From: Dyella_D sp052115385
GTDB taxonomy: Bacteria; Pseudomonadota; Gammaproteobacteria; Xanthomonadales; Rhodanobacteraceae
NCBI RefSeq assembly: GCF_052115385.1
Contig: NZ_JBFRGP010000011.1
Coordinates: 62,001 to 126,000, forward strand
Length of the DNA stretch: 64,000 nt
Direction of reading: 5' to 3'
Shown: positions 42,011 through 50,177 of the stretch, one piece after another
Numbering within the stretch: position 1 is the stretch's first letter
How the letters are laid out: each line of letters begins with the position of its first letter
The notes under the pieces: model-generated
Databases searched by the model: none
What the model saw: only the letters and a program-made list of their open reading frames with translations
What the model was told of the DNA's origin: nothing
Program-made: the position numbers and the translations under genes

Positions 42011-42123
42011 GAGCCCCTCTCCCGTCGGGAGAGGGGTTGGGGTGAGGGTACGGGCGGAGTGGAGCGCACAACTCCGCCCGTACCCTCACCCGCCTGCCGG
42101 CACCCTCTCCCGGAGGGAGAGGG
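42011..42123. repeat. Dispersed inverted repeat, family II, copy C
   Basis: A compact form: GAGCCCCTCTCCCGTCGGGA then GAGGGGTTGGGGTGAGGGTA, CGGGCGGAGT, a short centre, and the complementary ACTCCGCCCGTACCCTCACC, ending with a second CCCTCTCCCGGAGGGAGAGG hairpin. It lies seven bases after ettA and may end its transcript. Confidence 0.87.
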
Positions 42124-42162
42124 ACTCCACATCCGGCGCCTTCATTGATCACGGAGACTCCC

Positions 42163-42975
42163 ATGCACTTCATGCAATCCCTGCACGCCGCATGGCAGCG
42201 CCACCACTCCCTGGTCTGCGTCGGCCTCGACCCCGAGCTGCCGAAATTCCCCGCCCATCTGCGCGACGACGCCGACGCCGTCTTCAAGTTCTGCGCCGCC
42301 ATCGTCGATGCCACCGCCGACCTGGCCTGCAGCTTCAAGCCGCAGATCGCGCACTTCGCGGCGTTGCGCGCGGAAGATGCGCTGGAACGGCTGATCGCGC
42401 ACATCCACACCCAGCACCCCGGCGTGCCGGTGATCCTCGACGCCAAGCGCGGCGATATCGGCAGCACCGCGCAGCACTACGTCAGCGAGGCGTTCGAGCG
42501 CTATGGCGCCGATGCGGTGACGCTCAATCCCTATCTGGGCCGCGATTCGATCCAGCCGTTCCTGGACCGCGCCGACAAAGGCGTGATCCTGCTCTGCCAT
42601 ACCTCGAACCCGGGCGCGTCCGACCTGCAGGACCTCGACGTCGGCGGCCGTCCGCTGTACCAGCGCGTGGCCGAGCTGGTCGCGCGCGACTGGAACACGC
42701 ACGGCAACTGCGCCCTGGTCACCGGCGCCACCTGGCCGGAACAACTGGCCGAAGTGCGCGCACTGGTGGGCGAGGTGCCGCTGCTGGTGCCGGGTATCGG
42801 TGCGCAGGGCGGCGATGTGGAAGCAGTGGTCAAGCATGGCCGCACCGCCGATGGCACCGGCCTGATGATCAGTTCTTCGCGCGCCATTCTGTATGCCGGC
42901 CAGGGCGAAGACTTCGCCGTCGCCGCGCGCCACGCCGCGCAGGCACTGCGCGACAGCATCAACCGCTACCGCTGA
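42163..42975 (+). CDS. pyrF: Orotidine 5'-phosphate decarboxylase, PyrF type 2
   Basis: A 270-residue enzyme making UMP from OMP, the last step of pyrimidine synthesis. The type-2 (longer) branch is shown by LVCVGLDPELPKFPAHL, FKPQIAHFAALRAEDALERL, the catalytic VILDAKRGDIGSTAQHY and the late ISSSRAILYAG. ATG 42163 has GGAG seven bases upstream. It stands alone between a repeat and a Tat-exported hydrolase gene. Confidence 0.96.
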   Translation: MHFMQSLHAAWQRHHSLVCVGLDPELPKFPAHLRDDADAVFKFCAAIVDATADLACSFKPQIAHFAALRAEDALERLIAHIHTQHPGVPVILDAKRGDIGSTAQHYVSEAFERYGADAVTLNPYLGRDSIQPFLDRADKGVILLCHTSNPGASDLQDLDVGGRPLYQRVAELVARDWNTHGNCALVTGATWPEQLAEVRALVGEVPLLVPGIGAQGGDVEAVVKHGRTADGTGLMISSSRAILYAGQGEDFAVAARHAAQALRDSINRYR

Positions 42976-43038
42976 GCGCTTTTCTCGCCGCGCCATGCGC
43001 GGCATAGTCGAGGCCTTCCGTCCCGCGAGAAGCCGCGC

Positions 43039-43998
43039 ATGCGCGACCCTGCCTTCGATGCCCACCGCCGCCAGTGGCTGCGCGCCGCCGGCTTCGGCCT
43101 GGGCGCTGCCGCCCTCGGCGCCCTGCCCTTCGCCACCCGCGCCGACGCAGCCGCACGCTCGCGCCTGATCCTGCTCGGCACCGCCGGCGGTCCCACGCCG
43201 AAACCCGATCGCGCGGCGCCGGCCAGCGCGGTGGTGGTGGATGGCGTGATCTACGTGGTCGACTGCGGCAACGGCGTGGCGCGGCAGATGGTGCAGGCGA
43301 AGCTGGATCTCGGCGCAATCCGCCACGTGTTCCTCACCCATCAGCATTCCGACCACAACGCCGACTACGGCAATCTGCTGTGGCTGGCCTGGGCCGCGCG
43401 GCTGCACACGCGGGTGGATAGCTGGGGACCGCCGCCGCTGGCCGCGATGACGCGCGACTTCCTGCGCATGAACGACGCCGACATCCAGACCCGCATCAAG
43501 GACGAAGGCCGCCCGCCGCTGGCGCCGCTGATCGTGCCGCACGAATTGAGCAAAGGCGGTGTGGTGCTGCAGGACGAACGGGTCAAGGTCAGCGCCGCGC
43601 TGGTGGCGCATCCGCCGGTGGTGCCGGCGTTCGCCTATCGCTTCGACTGCCCGGACCGTTCGATCGTGTTCTCCGGCGACACGCGGCCGACCGACACGCT
43701 GGTCGCCCTGGCACGCCACGCCGACGTACTGGTGCACGAAGTGATGTACCTGCCGGCGCTGGAAAAATTGATCGCCTCCGAACCGAACGCGGCGCGCCTG
43801 CGCGAACACCTGCTGGCCAGCCACACCACCACCGAACAGGTCGGCCGGGTCGCCACCGAAGCCGGCGTAAAGACGCTGGTGCTGAATCACTTCGTGCCGG
43901 GCGGCGATCCCACGCTGACCGACGAAGTCTGGCGCGACGCCGTGGCACCGCATTTCAAAGGCCGGCTGGTGGTGGGACGCGACCTGTTGGAGCTGTAA
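43039..43998 (+). CDS. Tat-exported metallo-beta-lactamase-fold hydrolase
   Basis: A 319-residue protein with a twin-arginine signal (RRQWLRAAGFGLGAAALGAL). The mature domain has the zinc motif FLTHQHSDHNADYG, a further ligand His in VAHPP, the bridging Asp in IVFSGDTRPTD and the last His in VLNHFVPGG, which is the layout of the arylsulfatase/RNase Z-like branch. It probably acts on a small ester or phosphodiester in the periplasm. Its stop is one base from the stop of the convergent acyltransferase gene. Confidence 0.9.
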   Translation: MRDPAFDAHRRQWLRAAGFGLGAAALGALPFATRADAAARSRLILLGTAGGPTPKPDRAAPASAVVVDGVIYVVDCGNGVARQMVQAKLDLGAIRHVFLTHQHSDHNADYGNLLWLAWAARLHTRVDSWGPPPLAAMTRDFLRMNDADIQTRIKDEGRPPLAPLIVPHELSKGGVVLQDERVKVSAALVAHPPVVPAFAYRFDCPDRSIVFSGDTRPTDTLVALARHADVLVHEVMYLPALEKLIASEPNAARLREHLLASHTTTEQVGRVATEAGVKTLVLNHFVPGGDPTLTDEVWRDAVAPHFKGRLVVGRDLLEL

Positions 43999-43999
43999 G

Positions 44000-45160
44000 T
44001 CAGTCCACCGCGGCCACGGCGATGCCGACGATCGGCGGCGGACGCTGCAGCCGCGCACGCAGCCAGCGTTCGCAGGGTGCGGACAGATAACGCTCCACCG
44101 CCGTACCGAGCAACCCGCACAGCAACAGCGCCGGCAGGTACCACAGCCAGCCGCGCGACATGTCGCCGCCGAGGGCGCGGAACAGGCGCACCGTGCCGTA
44201 GACCACGAACATATGGGTCAGGTAGATCTCGTAGCTCAACTGCCCCCAGCGGCGCAGCCAGCCGAAGCCGCGCAGTGGACGCTGTGCTTCGCGCTGACCG
44301 CAGGCGACCAGCACGCACAGCGTGGAGAAGGTCAGCAGCAGCATCACCCCGTCGTGCAGCAGCGGCCACCAGAACGGCATGGCGATAAACACCGCGAACA
44401 AACCGATCGCACCGGCGACCCCCAAGGCCTGCGTGGCCCAGCGCGGCGCCTTCCAATGCGCCACCGCCAGCGCGCCGAGCACGCCGGTGCCGATGGCGGC
44501 CATGCCCGGCAGATAAGCCTTCTCTTTCCAGATCTCGCTCGCGTCGTCGAGCGAAGACAGCAGCCACGGCAGGGTCATGGCGAATGCGCACAGCAGCAGC
44601 GCCATCAAGGCATCGCGGCGCAGCAGCAGGCAGGCCAGCGGAAAGCCGAGGTAGAACACTTCCTCGATCGACAGCGACCACAGCACGTCCCAGTTGCCGG
44701 GCAGATAGCCGGTCTGTCCTTCGTACCAGTTCAGGTGCAGGCCGAGCGCCGCGAACACCGCGCGCGGCAGCGACTGGCCTTCGCGACCGATCACGTAGTC
44801 CGACGCGCCCACCAGGTGCAACACGCTGAGCACGCCGACCAGGGCCAGCAGGCACGGCACGATGCGCGCGAAGCGCCGCGCATAGAAATCGCGCAGGTCG
44901 ATGCGTTCCAGCGCGCCCCAGCGGCGGATCGCATTGCCCGCGATCAGGAAACCGGAGATCACGAAGAACACGAACACCGCTTCGTAGCCGTTGAAGTTCA
45001 GCGCGCTCAGCAACCGCGTCGGCAGCACCTCGGCCAGCGCGGTCTTCTTCAGCGGTATGCGCAGGCCTATGTGGTGCAGCACCACCAGCAGGATGGCGAT
45101 GCCGCGCAGCAGGTCGATGCCGGGATTGCGTTCAACGGGCGAAGGCTTGGACGATGGCAT
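44000..45160 (-). CDS. Acyltransferase family 3 (OafA/YrhL-like) membrane protein
   Basis: A 386-residue polytopic protein with about ten membrane segments. The family start is visible: NPGIDLLRGIAILLVVLHHI with the catalytic His, then YEAVFVFFVISGFLIAGNAI and FYARRFARIVPCLLALVGVL. Such proteins acetylate or acylate surface sugars from the cytoplasmic side. Its first 29 bases overlap the 3' end of the threonine-aldolase-like gene in another frame, so the two are probably co-translated. The surface target is unknown. Confidence 0.93.
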   Translation of the reverse strand: MPSSKPSPVERNPGIDLLRGIAILLVVLHHIGLRIPLKKTALAEVLPTRLLSALNFNGYEAVFVFFVISGFLIAGNAIRRWGALERIDLRDFYARRFARIVPCLLALVGVLSVLHLVGASDYVIGREGQSLPRAVFAALGLHLNWYEGQTGYLPGNWDVLWSLSIEEVFYLGFPLACLLLRRDALMALLLCAFAMTLPWLLSSLDDASEIWKEKAYLPGMAAIGTGVLGALAVAHWKAPRWATQALGVAGAIGLFAVFIAMPFWWPLLHDGVMLLLTFSTLCVLVACGQREAQRPLRGFGWLRRWGQLSYEIYLTHMFVVYGTVRLFRALGGDMSRGWLWYLPALLLCGLLGTAVERYLSAPCERWLRARLQRPPPIVGIAVAAVD

Positions 45161-46286
45161 CGACGGGTTTGCGCAGCAGGGATTCGTTGAACATTAGCAT
45201 CAGGCGGCCGTTCTCCGGCTCGCCGATCATGATGTCGGCCTTGCCCAGCCGCTCCTGCAAGCCTTGCCGCCGCGCTTGCGCGATTTCCAAGAAATGGATA
45301 TTGGTGCCGTGCTCCACGCGGTGCACGGTGTAGCCGTCCAGCTTCGCCAGCCCTTCCAGCAGGCGATCGCCGGCGGCACGCACCTTGGCGAAGCGCTCCT
45401 CGAAACCCTTCAGCGTTTCCAGCGCCAGCAGCGCCGGCTGCCAACCGTGGAACAGCGTGCCACCGAAGATATGCCGCGTATCGCGCGCCTTGGCGGCCGT
45501 CGCCTTGGTGCCGGCGAGGATGGCGCCGAACGGTGCGCCCAGGTATTTGTAAAGCGAGACATAGACCGTATCGAACGGCGCCGCGTACTTCGCTGCGCTG
45601 AAGCCGTCGGCGCCGCTGTTCAACAGCAGGCGCGCGCCATCCAGATGCATGGCGATGCCCTTGGCGCGGGCGCGCTCGGCGATCGCCTGCACGATCTCGA
45701 ACGGCACCATCGCACCGTCGGCGCGGCGCACCGGGCTTTCCAGCGAGATCGCGCCGATCGGCAAGGGATAGGCCGCGTGCTCCGACACGGCGATCGCGGC
45801 ATTCACTTCCTCCAGCGTCGGCGCCGCGCGCCCGGGCGCCAGCGGCACCAGGTTGATCGCGCTCAGCGTGGTCACCGCATCGCTTTCGTCGCAGTAGACG
45901 TGGCTTTCCTGCTGCACCAGCGCGCGCTTCTTGTCGCCGCACAGCAGCCGGATCGCGACATGGTTGGCCAGGGTGCCGGTGGGCATGAAGACGGCGTCTT
46001 CCTTGCCGAGCAACTGGGCGAAGTGCTGTTCGAGTTCTTCCACCGCGCCGCGCTTGAGATAGAAATCGCCGGCCTTGTCGCGGGTCTGCAGGATCGCGTC
46101 CAGCCGGGCCAGCCCGTCGCGCCCGTAATGCGGCACATCGTCGCCCATCAGGATCACGCTGCGGTTGATGTGCTGGGGGTCCTGCGGGCTTTTCGGCGAA
46201 GCCGCGGCCCATGCGGCCGGCGCGGCGCCTAGTGCGGCGAGCGAGCCCGCGGCCAATGACGAACGGAGAAAGTCCCGACGGTCCAT
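45132..46286 (-). CDS. Threonine-aldolase-like PLP enzyme with a Tat signal peptide
   Basis: A 384-residue protein of the beta-eliminating lyase/L-allo-threonine aldolase group. FMPTGTLANHVAIRLL, ESHVYCDESDAV, MHLDGARLLLNS and the PLP-lysine segment VYVSLYKYLGAPFGAI are all present. What is unusual is the start MDRRDFLRSSLAAGSLAALG, a clear twin-arginine signal with cleavage near AWAAA. Threonine aldolases are normally cytoplasmic, and a PLP enzyme folded before export fits the Tat route. The upstream in-frame extension is repeat-derived and rejected. It overlaps the acyltransferase gene. Confidence 0.9.
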   Translation of the reverse strand: MDRRDFLRSSLAAGSLAALGAAPAAWAAASPKSPQDPQHINRSVILMGDDVPHYGRDGLARLDAILQTRDKAGDFYLKRGAVEELEQHFAQLLGKEDAVFMPTGTLANHVAIRLLCGDKKRALVQQESHVYCDESDAVTTLSAINLVPLAPGRAAPTLEEVNAAIAVSEHAAYPLPIGAISLESPVRRADGAMVPFEIVQAIAERARAKGIAMHLDGARLLLNSGADGFSAAKYAAPFDTVYVSLYKYLGAPFGAILAGTKATAAKARDTRHIFGGTLFHGWQPALLALETLKGFEERFAKVRAAGDRLLEGLAKLDGYTVHRVEHGTNIHFLEIAQARRQGLQERLGKADIMIGEPENGRLMLMFNESLLRKPVDAIVQAFAR

Positions 46287-46371
46287 GATGCGCGCCCCCA
46301 CGTGGCTGATGGTCCGGCGAAACGTAGCACTGCAGGCGGGCGCGCTTATCGGCCGAAGGTCATGCCCGGCC

Positions 46372-46450
46372 CAGGTTGGGGTGAGCGCAGCGAACCCCAA
46401 CGGCACCTCCAAGCGCAACGTTGGGGTTCGCTGCGCTCACCCCAACCTAC
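46372..46450. repeat. Dispersed inverted repeat, family I, copy f
   Basis: Two opposed short-centre units (AGGTTGGGGTGAGCGCAGCG then AACCCCAAC) around about 17 bases. It lies between the virJ-like gene and the threonine-aldolase-like gene, both on the minus strand. Confidence 0.87.
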
Positions 46451-46459
46451 GCCAGCGCA

Positions 46460-47245
46460 TTACCGGGCGGTGGCCGCCGGCAGATCGGTAATCATCTGCC
46501 GCGCCAGCCCTTCATAGTCGTAATCGAAATGATGGTCGCCGGTCTTCTGGTAAACCTTGATCCACGCCGGCAGCCCCGCCGTGGCGCAGATGGTGTCGTC
46601 CTCGTCGTCCTTGCCGTAGTAGCACATCACCGGCGGATGGCCGTCCAGCGCCAGCAGCGGTGCGCGCGCGTCGGAGTGCTTCACCGGGTTCAGCCACTGG
46701 AACAAATTTTGCGTCTGCGTCTTGAACCAGCCCTCGACCATATAGCCCTGCATCTCGATCTCGTAGCTGACGTCCTTGCTCGGCGACAGCAGCACCAGCT
46801 GGGCGACGCGTGCGCGGTTCTCCGGCTTCAGCCGCTCGATCACCGAAGGCAGCACGTCGGCGCCGAAGGAGAAGCCGATCAGCCACACGCGCTGCTTGCC
46901 CAGCCTGGCGGTGGATTGTTCGATCAGCGCATCCAGGTCGGTGGCCGAGGCTTCGGCATTGCTCTGGCGCCAGTAGTACTTCAGCAGGCTCACGCCGATC
47001 ACCGGCACGCCATGCTTGGCGAGGATGCCGCCGAGCTGCTTGTCCAGGTCGCGCCAGCCGCCATCGCCTGAGTAAAAAATGGCGACCACGTCGCCGCGTC
47101 CGGCCAATGGCGTCGCGCCCGCTGCGGCGGGTACTTCGACCAGGGATTCGGCCATGCTGGCGTGATGCCAGGGCTGCCACACGAGCGCGCCGACGGCGGC
47201 AGCAGCGAGCACGATGCCGCCGATAAGCTTGGTGATTCGTTTCAT
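46460..47245 (-). CDS. VirJ/AcvB-family periplasmic hydrolase
   Basis: A 261-residue protein with an N-terminal signal/anchor (KLIGGIVLAAAAVGALVW) and one alpha/beta-hydrolase domain of the VirJ type. VVAIFYSGDGGWRDLDKQLG is the family's first strand-loop, WLIGFSFGADVLP holds the nucleophile Ser, and DHHFDYDYEGLA the final His. The related AcvB of Agrobacterium hydrolyses lysyl-phosphatidylglycerol and is encoded next to its synthase. Here the ATG overlaps the mprF stop by four bases, so the same opposing role is likely. AcvB has two domains; this protein has only the VirJ half. Confidence 0.88.
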   Translation of the reverse strand: MKRITKLIGGIVLAAAAVGALVWQPWHHASMAESLVEVPAAAGATPLAGRGDVVAIFYSGDGGWRDLDKQLGGILAKHGVPVIGVSLLKYYWRQSNAEASATDLDALIEQSTARLGKQRVWLIGFSFGADVLPSVIERLKPENRARVAQLVLLSPSKDVSYEIEMQGYMVEGWFKTQTQNLFQWLNPVKHSDARAPLLALDGHPPVMCYYGKDDEDDTICATAGLPAWIKVYQKTGDHHFDYDYEGLARQMITDLPAATAR

Positions 47246-49854
47246 CGGCGCACCATACCCGATAGGCCGCCGGAGATCAGGCTGGCGATGTTGGCCAGCA
47301 CCAGCGGCAAGGCGATACCGGCGGGGACGGCGAGATAGCGCGGCTCCCATTCGGGATCGAACTTGTCCTTGTACTTGTGCAGGCCGCGGAAGTTGTAGAA
47401 GCGTTCGCCGCGGCCGAACACCAGCGCGCCCAGGCGGCTCCACAGCGGCGCGTTGCGCCGGTTCTGCAGGCCGGAGAACGGCGCCATGCCGAGGTTGAAC
47501 CAGGTATAGCCTTCGCCGCGCGCCCACTGCATCAACTCGATGAACATGAAGTCCATCACGCCCGAGCTGCCGTCGGGCAGGTGGCGCATCAAGTCCACTG
47601 AAGCCTCTTCCTTGCTGTCGGTGAGGAACAGGTTGGCGAACGCCACCAGTTCCTCGCCTTTCCACACCAGGGCCATCGGCGTGCGCGCCAGATAGGCCGG
47701 ATCGAAGGTGCCCAGCGAGAAGCCTTTCTCGCGCACGCCCTTGTCGCGCATCCAGGCGTCGGAGATCGGCTTCAGCTGCGGGATCAGCGCACCCACCTGT
47801 TCGGCCGGCACGATCTGCAGCCGCATGCCTTCGCGGGTGAGCTTGTTGATGGTGTTGCGCAGCACCTTCTTCGACTTGCCGTCGAGATTGAAGCCGTCCA
47901 GCTTCACCCGCGCTTCCTCGCCGATCTTCAGCAGGTTCATGCCCACTTCGAGATACAGGTCCAGGTCCTGCGGCCGCACCTGGTAGAACAGCGGCCAGCC
48001 GCCGGCGCGTTCGCATTGCTCGCGGAAGGTCCACACCAGCTCGCGCCGCACGTCTTCGTCCGCGCCGACGGGGTCGCCCATGGCGACCCAGCTGCGGCCT
48101 TCCACGTCGTACATGATGAAGGCCTTGCTCTCGCTATCGAACAGCAGGGTCTTGTCGCTCATCAGCGCGAGGTGGGCCTGCGCCGAGGAATAGTGCTTGA
48201 TCAGCGGCAGCGCGCGCGCCAGTTCTTCCTCGCCGGGCAGGTGCAGATCGGGCCGCGCGGGACGGATCAGGTTGGCCAGCGCGAACAGCATGCCCACCGC
48301 CGTGGCGCCGACCAGGGCGCGCAGCGCGCGCGGCGCACCGCCGTGATAGAAGCTGAATTCCCACCACAGGTTGGTGCTGTATTCGACGTGTTTGTAGCTG
48401 AAGGACACCAGCCAGCCGGCGCAGCCCAGCACGGCGAGGATGGCGATGATCCAGCCGACCGAGAAGGTGGCGCTGAACAGCGAGGCGCGCCGATAGAACA
48501 GCCGATGCGCCGGCGCCAGCCCCAGCGCCAGCAGCGAGAGCAGCGTGGCTTCCTCGTAGTCGATGCCCTTGAGCAGCGACAGCACCGCGCCGAGCAAGAG
48601 CAGCACCAGCGTCAGCACGTAGGCCGCATCCAGCCGCCGCTGCAGGCCGCGCGCGAGGATCAGCAGCAGCATGCCGACCATGCTGGCCAGGAAGTGCGAG
48701 AACTCCAGCACCGGCAGCGGCAGCACGTGGCGCAGGATCTCCATGCGTCCGGGCAGCGCCGAGGTGGCGCCGGAGAACAGCAGCACCGCGCCGGAAACCA
48801 GGGTCAGGCCGGCGAAGAACGGTGGCAGCAGCCCGGTGAACCACGGCGCCAGCGGCACCTTGCCGGCCACGCCGCGCGCTTCGCGCGCCAGCACCACCAC
48901 GGTGGCGGCACACAGCGGCAGGAAGTAGTAGATCAGGCGATACGCGGCCAGCGCGCCGAGGATCGGCGCCTCCAGCCCTTCGTTGCCGGTGGCGCCGAAG
49001 CCGGCCAGCATCACCGCTTCGAACACGCCCAGGCCGCCGGGGACGTGGCTGACCAGGCCGGCGATCTGGGCCAGCACGAAGATCGCCATGAAATGGCCGA
49101 AGCCGGTGTCCATCGCGTTGGGCATCAGCAGGTACAGCACCCACGCGGCCAGGCCCCAGTCCACCGCACCGGTAACGATCTGCCGCGTCGCCGTGGCGGT
49201 CGACGGCCAGCTCAGCCGCCAGCGCCACAGCCGCAGCGGCTCGCGCAGCACGCGGCTGCCGGCCAGCCACAGCACCGGGATCAAGGTGAGCACGATCGCC
49301 GCCGGAATGCGCAGGCTGGCCATCGGCACCGTCGGCGGCACCGGCACCAGCAGCAAGGTGACGCCGGTGAGCGCGAACAGGCCGAGCCAGAAACTGGCGG
49401 TGCAATAGAGCACCACCTTGGCCACCTCGGCGGTGGACAGGCCGGCCTGGATATAGAAGCGGTAGCGGATCGAGCCGGAGATCAGCAAGGCCATGCCCAG
49501 CGCATTGCTGAAGGCATAGCTGATGAAGGAGATCAGGGTGACCTGCGCGCGCGGCAGCTTGCGGCCGATGGAGGCCAGGCCGAACCAGTCGTACAAGGTC
49601 ATCACCGCGTAGCTGGCCGCGGTGAGCAGCATGGCCAGCACGATGCGGTGGTTTTCCAGGCCGTGCACGTAGCGCGCCACTTCGCGGTAGCTGACCTGGC
49701 TGGCCAACGAACGCAACGCCCACAGCGCCAGGCAGAGCATGCCGACCGAAAGCAGCGGGCCGGCGAGCCGGCGCAGCCACGCCCCGCGAGGGCGCGTCAG
49801 GGCTTCTGCCGATTCCGGAGCGTCCGCCCCTCTCTGCTCCACCACTCGACCCAA
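47242..49854 (-). CDS. mprF: Lysylphosphatidylglycerol synthase/flippase MprF
   Basis: An 870-residue protein. About 14 membrane segments (to about residue 525) form the flippase part, including VPGGLGVFEAVMLAGFGATG. The cytoplasmic C-terminal DUF2156 domain (about 540-870) transfers lysine from Lys-tRNA to phosphatidylglycerol; MYDVEGRSWVAMGDPVGADE and FNLGMAPFSGLQNRRNAPLW are typical. The product makes the membrane less negative and protects against cationic peptides. The start is uncertain: TTG 49854 lies too close to GGAGG, while a GTG three codons later is better spaced. It overlaps the virJ-like gene. Confidence 0.95.
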   Translation of the reverse strand: MGRVVEQRGADAPESAEALTRPRGAWLRRLAGPLLSVGMLCLALWALRSLASQVSYREVARYVHGLENHRIVLAMLLTAASYAVMTLYDWFGLASIGRKLPRAQVTLISFISYAFSNALGMALLISGSIRYRFYIQAGLSTAEVAKVVLYCTASFWLGLFALTGVTLLLVPVPPTVPMASLRIPAAIVLTLIPVLWLAGSRVLREPLRLWRWRLSWPSTATATRQIVTGAVDWGLAAWVLYLLMPNAMDTGFGHFMAIFVLAQIAGLVSHVPGGLGVFEAVMLAGFGATGNEGLEAPILGALAAYRLIYYFLPLCAATVVVLAREARGVAGKVPLAPWFTGLLPPFFAGLTLVSGAVLLFSGATSALPGRMEILRHVLPLPVLEFSHFLASMVGMLLLILARGLQRRLDAAYVLTLVLLLLGAVLSLLKGIDYEEATLLSLLALGLAPAHRLFYRRASLFSATFSVGWIIAILAVLGCAGWLVSFSYKHVEYSTNLWWEFSFYHGGAPRALRALVGATAVGMLFALANLIRPARPDLHLPGEEELARALPLIKHYSSAQAHLALMSDKTLLFDSESKAFIMYDVEGRSWVAMGDPVGADEDVRRELVWTFREQCERAGGWPLFYQVRPQDLDLYLEVGMNLLKIGEEARVKLDGFNLDGKSKKVLRNTINKLTREGMRLQIVPAEQVGALIPQLKPISDAWMRDKGVREKGFSLGTFDPAYLARTPMALVWKGEELVAFANLFLTDSKEEASVDLMRHLPDGSSGVMDFMFIELMQWARGEGYTWFNLGMAPFSGLQNRRNAPLWSRLGALVFGRGERFYNFRGLHKYKDKFDPEWEPRYLAVPAGIALPLVLANIASLISGGLSGMVRR

Positions 49855-50177
49855 GGCCTCCGCGAATGATTCAAGGCATGCTTATGCACGCCGGGTGTTC
49901 CGCAACCGATCCGCGCGCCATGCGCCTGGCGGTCGCGAGCACGAAGCCTCGTCCGCCACGGTCAGCAAGCATAGCGTGTCGAACCTGTCTGCGGCCCGTC
50001 GTTCCCCGGTTGTCCCCTGCCCGCCGCACGGGCGCAGGCATGGAGGACATGCGGGTGCGCAGCCGCGGGAGCGGTCGCGCCAGTGTAAGACGAACAAGGG
50101 AGTGGAAAATGACAACGGCCGGACATGCCGGCCGCTGTCTCCGCGACCGCCGGTTCATCGGCGGTATGGGCAAGGAT
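49855..50177. other. Intergenic region between mprF and the OPT gene
   Basis: This 323-base stretch has no convincing coding sequence; short open frames lack ribosome binding sites and family similarity. It should hold the mprF promoter in its left part and a hairpin after the OPT gene at 50116-50134. I see no sigma-54 or Fur-type site. Confidence 0.6.
50116..50134 (-). terminator. Hairpin downstream of the OPT gene
   Basis: A 7-bp stem (CGGCCGG / CCGGCCG) with a 5-base loop lies 43 bases after the OPT stop codon and is followed on the minus strand by TTGTCATTTTCC. The T content is modest, so it is a moderate terminator candidate. Confidence 0.5.
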
